64,000 nt of DNA from Achromobacter sp. RTa. Lineage in GTDB: Bacteria; Pseudomonadota; Gammaproteobacteria; Burkholderiales; Burkholderiaceae_B. The stretch lies in NCBI RefSeq assembly GCF_000757485.1, contig NZ_JPYO01000042.1, positions 1,094,707-1,158,706 on the forward strand, read 5' to 3'. This document shows, piece after piece, positions 60,873 through 64,000 of this stretch. The notes beneath the pieces were generated by a model. It saw nothing but the letters and a program-made list of their open reading frames with translations, had not been told where the DNA came from and made no database searches. Position numbers and translations under genes: made by a program. Numbering within the stretch: the first letter of the stretch is position 1; each line of letters starts with the position of its first letter.

Positions 60873-61667
60873 ATGAACCAACCCTCAGTGCAGACTCCCG
60901 TGACCTCCGCCCCTTCGGGCGTCAAGCAGGGCAGCCTGCGCGCAACCGGCTTGCGCAAGACCTATAACGGCCGCACCGTGGTGCAGGACGTTTCCCTGTC
61001 CGTGGTCAGCGGCGAAGTCGTCGGCCTGCTCGGCCCGAACGGCGCGGGCAAGACCACCAGCTTCTACATGATCGTGGGCCTGGTGCCCGCGGACGCCGGC
61101 CGCATCGAGATCGACGGCGCCGCCATCACCGCGATGCCCATCCACAAGCGCGCGCGGATGGGGCTTTCGTACCTGCCCCAGGACGCCTCCGTGTTCCGCC
61201 GCCTGACGGTGGAACAGAACATCCGCGCCGTGCTGGAGCTGCAAATAGGGCCGGATGGCCGCCCGCTCTCCACAGCCAAGATCAATGAGCAGATGGAAGC
61301 CTTGCTGGAAGAGCTCCAGATCGGCCACATCCGCAGCAATGCAGCCATTTCGCTGTCGGGCGGCGAACGCCGCCGCGTCGAGATCGCGCGGGCGTTGGCC
61401 ACTAGCCCGCGCTTCATCCTCCTGGACGAGCCCTTCGCCGGCGTGGACCCCATCGCCGTCATCGAAATCCAGCGCATCGTGCGGTTCCTGAAGGGCCGCG
61501 GCATCGGCGTGCTGATAACGGACCACAACGTCCGCGAAACACTGGGCATCTGCGACCGCGCCTACATCATCAGCGAAGGCAAGGTCCTGACCGACGGCCA
61601 CCCCGACGAAATCGTGGGCGATCCCGCCGTGCGCCGCGTCTACCTGGGAGAGCACTTCCGCATGTAA
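60873..61667 (+). CDS. lptB: LPS export ATPase LptB
   Basis: LptB is the cytoplasmic ATPase powering LPS extraction by LptFG. The 264-residue ABC protein has Walker [11 protein letters not shown]-loop [18 protein letters not shown], signature [15 protein letters not shown], Walker [16 protein letters not shown] and switch His in ITDHNVRE. About 20 extra residues precede the usual family start, so a later start near 60930 is possible. In most proteobacteria rpoN follows lptB; here hpf follows 200 bp later. Confidence 0.96.
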   Translation: MNQPSVQTPVTSAPSGVKQGSLRATGLRKTYNGRTVVQDVSLSVVSGEVVGLLGPNGAGKTTSFYMIVGLVPADAGRIEIDGAAITAMPIHKRARMGLSYLPQDASVFRRLTVEQNIRAVLELQIGPDGRPLSTAKINEQMEALLEELQIGHIRSNAAISLSGGERRRVEIARALATSPRFILLDEPFAGVDPIAVIEIQRIVRFLKGRGIGVLITDHNVRETLGICDRAYIISEGKVLTDGHPDEIVGDPAVRRVYLGEHFRM

Positions 61668-61743
61668 CGGGCGGCTCCGGGAAGACCCCTAGGAGCCCCA
61701 AGGACTCAGCCATAAAAATGCCATGTTCTTGCGTTAGGTCAGC

Positions 61744-61771
61744 TTGTTTTATCGGCCCGAGTCTATACACT
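61744..61771 (+). promoter_or_regulatory. Possible hpf promoter
   Basis: TTGTTT (61744-61749) and TACACT (61766-61771) form a -35/-10-like pair with a 16-bp spacer about 97 bp upstream of the hpf start. The 61.70-61.86 kb region is AT-rich compared with its surroundings. Score by eye only; an overlapping TATACA gives an alternative -10. Confidence 0.35.
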
Positions 61772-61867
61772 AGTACTAAACGAACCCTCTCGATCAAGGA
61801 GAACGCCTAACGAACCAGCCGCGCTCTTTTGCGCACCTTTTTTCCTCTTTTAGAAGGAGAGCACACT

Positions 61868-62206
61868 ATGAACCTGAGCATCTGCGGTCGTCACCTCGAC
61901 GTCACCCCGGCCATCCGGGAATATGTCATGAACAAACTGGCGCGAGTGCTGCGGCATTTCGATCACGTCATCGATACCCAGGTCATGCTCTCGGTAGAGC
62001 CCCTGCGGCATAGAGCTGAAATCACCATGCGTCTAAGCGGTAAGGACATTCATTGTGAAGCTACCGATGAAAATCTCTATGCAGCCATAGATCTTCTTGC
62101 TGACAAGGTCGACCGTCAGGTCATCAAGCACAAGGACAAGGTACGAAGTCACACAGCGGAGTCCGTGAAGCGGCAAGCGGCGAATCTTTCGTCACCCCAG
62201 CAGTAA
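61868..62206 (+). CDS. hpf: Ribosome hibernation-promoting factor, short form
   Basis: Hpf binds the 30S subunit in stationary phase and helps make inactive 100S ribosomes. The 112-residue short form has MNLSICGRHLDVTPAIREYV, LARVLRHFDHVIDTQVMLSVE and the C-terminal DKVDRQVIKHKDKVRSH, typical of the family. A ribosome site (GAAGGAGAG) precedes the ATG. In many proteobacteria it sits between rpoN and ptsN; here rpoN is missing. Confidence 0.95.
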   Translation: MNLSICGRHLDVTPAIREYVMNKLARVLRHFDHVIDTQVMLSVEPLRHRAEITMRLSGKDIHCEATDENLYAAIDLLADKVDRQVIKHKDKVRSHTAESVKRQAANLSSPQQ

Positions 62207-62542
62207 CGCGCCTCACGATAGCTCGCCTGCGAGACTAACGAAACAGCGATTCTAGAATCCTGCCTCAGTCCCGGTGTCCCGCTAGACCACGAGTCCAGCC
62301 GGGGCATCGGCAAACTTCCCCCCTCTCCTCTGTCCCCCATTCCCGGCTCCGCCCGGCGATCCTGTTTTCCCCGATTCCAGACGTTTCCCGGCCCGCGAAG
62401 CTGCGCAGGGGCGCAAGAATGCCCACAATCCGCCACTATCGGTCTATGCTGTCGCTCTTGCCGCCCCACGGCGCCGCCCACGCAGAGGACGCGCCGCAGA
62501 GGCCGATTATTGCACTGCGTCATATAACCATATAATGATCCG
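62207..62542. other. Intergenic region between hpf and ptsN
   Basis: This 336-base region has a perfect 12-bp palindrome GATTCTAGAATC at 62248-62259 and C-rich stretches (62300-62400), then an AT-rich promoter-like end at 62505-62540. A short tRNA-D-arm-like string near 62275-62310 on the complement strand does not extend to a cloverleaf. No coding region is supported. Confidence 0.55.
62510..62536 (+). promoter_or_regulatory. Putative ptsN promoter close to the start codon
   Basis: A perfect TATAAT (62531-62536) is preceded by TTGCAC (62510-62515) with a 15-bp spacer, or TATTGC with 17. The expected transcription start, about 6-7 bases after the -10, falls at or next to the ptsN ATG (62543). 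No Shine-Dalgarno sequence is present before that ATG. Confidence 0.5.
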
Positions 62543-62998
62543 ATGAATCATTTGTCGCGCATCCTACCCGCCGGCAACGTCGTGCTCGATATGCTCGCAA
62601 CGAGCAAGAAACGTGCGTTCGAGCAGGCCGGCCTTCTCTTCGAAAACAACCACGGCTTGGCTCGGGCGCTCGTGTTCGACAGCCTGTTTGCCAGGGAACG
62701 CCTGGGCTCCACGGCCTTGGGGCAGGGAGTGGCCGTTCCGCACGGCCGCGTGAAGGGCCTGGAGCAGGCGCTGGCGGCCTTCATCCGCCTCGCCCAGCCC
62801 ATCGCCTTCGATGCGCCCGACGGACAGCCGGTCTCGATGCTGCTCTGCCTGCTGGTGCCCGAAGCTGCAACGCAGCAACACCTGGACATCCTGGCCGAAC
62901 TGGCCCAGCTCATGTCCAACAAGGCATTGCGCGAGGCCCTGGCCACGGAAACCGATCCGGCCATCGTCCACAAGATGCTCACGACCGGCCAACTCTGA
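62543..62998 (+). CDS. ptsN: PTS IIA-like nitrogen regulatory protein PtsN
   Basis: PtsN (EIIA-Ntr) is the terminal phospho-acceptor of the nitrogen PTS and regulates potassium transport and other targets. The 151-residue product has the fold-type LTE motif region ARALVFDSLFARERLGSTALGQGVAVPHGR, with the phospho-His in VPHGR near residue 67. The N-terminus MNHLSRILPAGNVVLDMLATSKKRAFEQAG aligns with the family, fixing the start. No ribosome site is visible. Followed by hprK after 21 bp. Regulates Trk/Kdp in some species; trkAH are also in this window. Confidence 0.95.
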   Translation: MNHLSRILPAGNVVLDMLATSKKRAFEQAGLLFENNHGLARALVFDSLFARERLGSTALGQGVAVPHGRVKGLEQALAAFIRLAQPIAFDAPDGQPVSMLLCLLVPEAATQQHLDILAELAQLMSNKALREALATETDPAIVHKMLTTGQL

Positions 62999-63019
62999 TC
63001 TTCCCGCGGAAACGGTGCC

Positions 63020-63946
63020 ATGCTCACGGTGCAGGAACTCGTCGACGACAACGCCGACAAAATCCCCTTTAACTGGATTTCAGGCCAGGGCGCAGCCGAC
63101 CGCGCAATTCCCGACGACGGCATGTCGGCCGCGGACCTCGTCGGCCACCTGAACCTCATCCACCCGTCGCGCATCCAGGTGTTCGGCCAGGAAGAGCTGG
63201 CGTACTACACGCGCTTCGACCTGCGCCGCCGCATGCACCACATGGACGAGCTGCTGATCGGCGGCGTCCCCGCCATCCTGCTGGCCGACGGACTGACGCC
63301 GCCCCAGGATCTGGTCGACCAGTGCGAGCAGCACCAGGTGCCGCTGCTGTCCACTCCCGTGGCGGCCGCACAGCTCATCGACCTGCTGCGCATCTACCTG
63401 GGCAAGAAGCTGGCGCCCACGACCACGGTGCACGGCGTGTTCCTGGATGTGCTCGGCCTGGGGGTGCTCATCACCGGCGAATCCGGCCTGGGCAAGAGCG
63501 AACTGGCGCTGGAGCTGATCTCGCGCGGGCACGGCCTGGTGGCCGACGACGCCGTGGAATTCTCGCGCACCGCCCCCAACATGATCGAGGGCCACTGCCC
63601 GCAACTGCTGCAGAACCTGCTGGAAGTGCGCGGGCTGGGCCTGCTCGATATCCGCACCATCTTCGGCGAGACCTCCGTGCGCCGGAAGATGCGCCTGAAG
63701 CTCATCGTGCACCTGGTGCGCGCCACCGCGCAGGACAAGTTCGAGCGGCTGCCGCTGCAGGACATCACGCAGGACATGCTGGGCCTGCCGGTGCGCAAAG
63801 TGATGCTGCAGGTCGCCGCCGGCCGCAATCTGGCCGTGCTGGTGGAGGCCGCCGTGCGCAACACGATCCTGAAGCTGCGCGGCATCGACACGCTGGGCGA
63901 ATTCATGGAGCGCCAGGCGATGGCGATCCTCCAAAGCAGCAAGTAA
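63020..63946 (+). CDS. hprK: HPr kinase/phosphorylase
   Basis: HprK phosphorylates and dephosphorylates HPr on serine. The 308-residue product has the N-terminal MurF-like domain (about 1-130) and a C-terminal kinase domain with Walker [11 protein letters not shown] and the signature [21 protein letters not shown]. The metal/catalytic strand [11 protein letters not shown] follows the P-loop. Lies 21 bp after ptsN, the normal partner in proteobacteria that have an incomplete PTS without sugar permeases. Near the window end. Confidence 0.96.
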   Translation: MLTVQELVDDNADKIPFNWISGQGAADRAIPDDGMSAADLVGHLNLIHPSRIQVFGQEELAYYTRFDLRRRMHHMDELLIGGVPAILLADGLTPPQDLVDQCEQHQVPLLSTPVAAAQLIDLLRIYLGKKLAPTTTVHGVFLDVLGLGVLITGESGLGKSELALELISRGHGLVADDAVEFSRTAPNMIEGHCPQLLQNLLEVRGLGLLDIRTIFGETSVRRKMRLKLIVHLVRATAQDKFERLPLQDITQDMLGLPVRKVMLQVAAGRNLAVLVEAAVRNTILKLRGIDTLGEFMERQAMAILQSSK

Positions 63947-63950
63947 ACGC

Positions 63951-64000
63951 GTGCCGCCCGGCGATGCCGTGAGCCTCTACGAGACCCTGGCGGCCGAGAT
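63951..64000 (+). other. Possible 5' end of the next gene, unclassified
   Basis: Only 54 bases follow hprK. Open frames from GTG at 63951 or 63969 read VPPGDAVSLYETLAAE to the window edge, without a clear ribosome site. rapZ, which follows hprK in many species, would begin with a P-loop (GxSGSGKS) that is not seen. Too short to assign. Confidence 0.25.

Noticed and set aside
61668..61867. Remnant of rpoN between lptB and hpf
   Set aside because: No sigma-54-like peptide could be read in any frame; the spacer is promoter-like.
62260..62330. tRNA-like string on the complement strand (GTGGTCTAGCGG)
   Set aside because: No acceptor, anticodon or T-arm can be drawn around it.

Overview
The window looks like a contiguous piece of chromosome from a high-GC betaproteobacterium of the family Alcaligenaceae (Bordetella/Achromobacter type). 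This rests on gene content and order (trkH-trkA-response regulator-ntrY-DUF4390-rsmB; kdsD-kdsC-lptC-lptA-lptB-hpf-ptsN-hprK), a Bug-type tricarboxylate-binding protein, a DUF4148 protein, a Gram-negative general porin and strong GC3 codon bias. It is an inference from family knowledge, not a database match. No rRNA, tRNA, CRISPR array, transposase or phage gene was found.

Layout. 1-303: 5' end of a ybdK-like ligase gene, reading out of the window. 304-1030: repeat-rich spacer with a 7-bp tandem array and GTGTCWGACAC palindromes. 1031-8911 (minus): potassium uptake (trkH, trkA), a two-component system (NtrY kinase plus a short REC-Fis regulator), DUF4390 and rsmB. 9017-9649: LysE exporter. 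9787-18402: a catabolic island with an IclR regulator, a class II aldolase, a NitT/TauT-type ABC importer, and a divergent operon of flavin reductase, NicX-like ring-cleavage dioxygenase, acyl-CoA-dehydrogenase-fold flavoprotein, alpha/beta hydrolase and NIPSNAP protein. 18415-23620 (minus): a PAS-GGDEF-EAL protein, a chemoreceptor and a LysR regulator. 23948-29659: HTH protein, rimO, ferritin-like protein, LOG-family hydrolase and four small enzymes. 29696-32621: fmt, def and divergent dprA. 32691-34204: HMG-CoA lyase-type enzyme and a membrane protein. 34197-34522: second GTGTCWGACAC cluster. 34529-39000: two orphan binding proteins, an aminotransferase and a YggS protein. 39057-47448: giant FAD/Fe-S oxidoreductase, YqaA-type protein, ilvA, porin and DUF4148. 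47831-49307: LysR and apt. 49362-56369 (minus): cytochrome bd operon cydA-cydB-cydX-cydD-cydC with a GbsR/MarR gene. 56627-57844: purT. 57949-63946: KDO/LPS-export genes, hpf, ptsN and hprK.

Most notable observations. (1) A 17-bp motif GTTC-N9-GAAC occurs upstream of iclR and, as 20-bp-spaced pairs, in front of both divergent arms of the catabolic island, so one IclR protein probably controls all of it. The island encodes a plausible but incomplete oxidative route for an N-heteroaromatic or related acid. (2) The NtrX-like regulator lacks the sigma-54 AAA+ domain, and rpoN is absent from its usual place between lptB and hpf; the two facts fit each other. (3) A dispersed palindrome family is present in two clusters with about 52-bp internal pairing. 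It supplies the stop codon of one gene and seems to have seeded a heptanucleotide tandem array. (4) A 41-residue CydX is encoded between cydB and cydD. (5) Several clean operator-like palindromes sit in front of regulatory or core genes.
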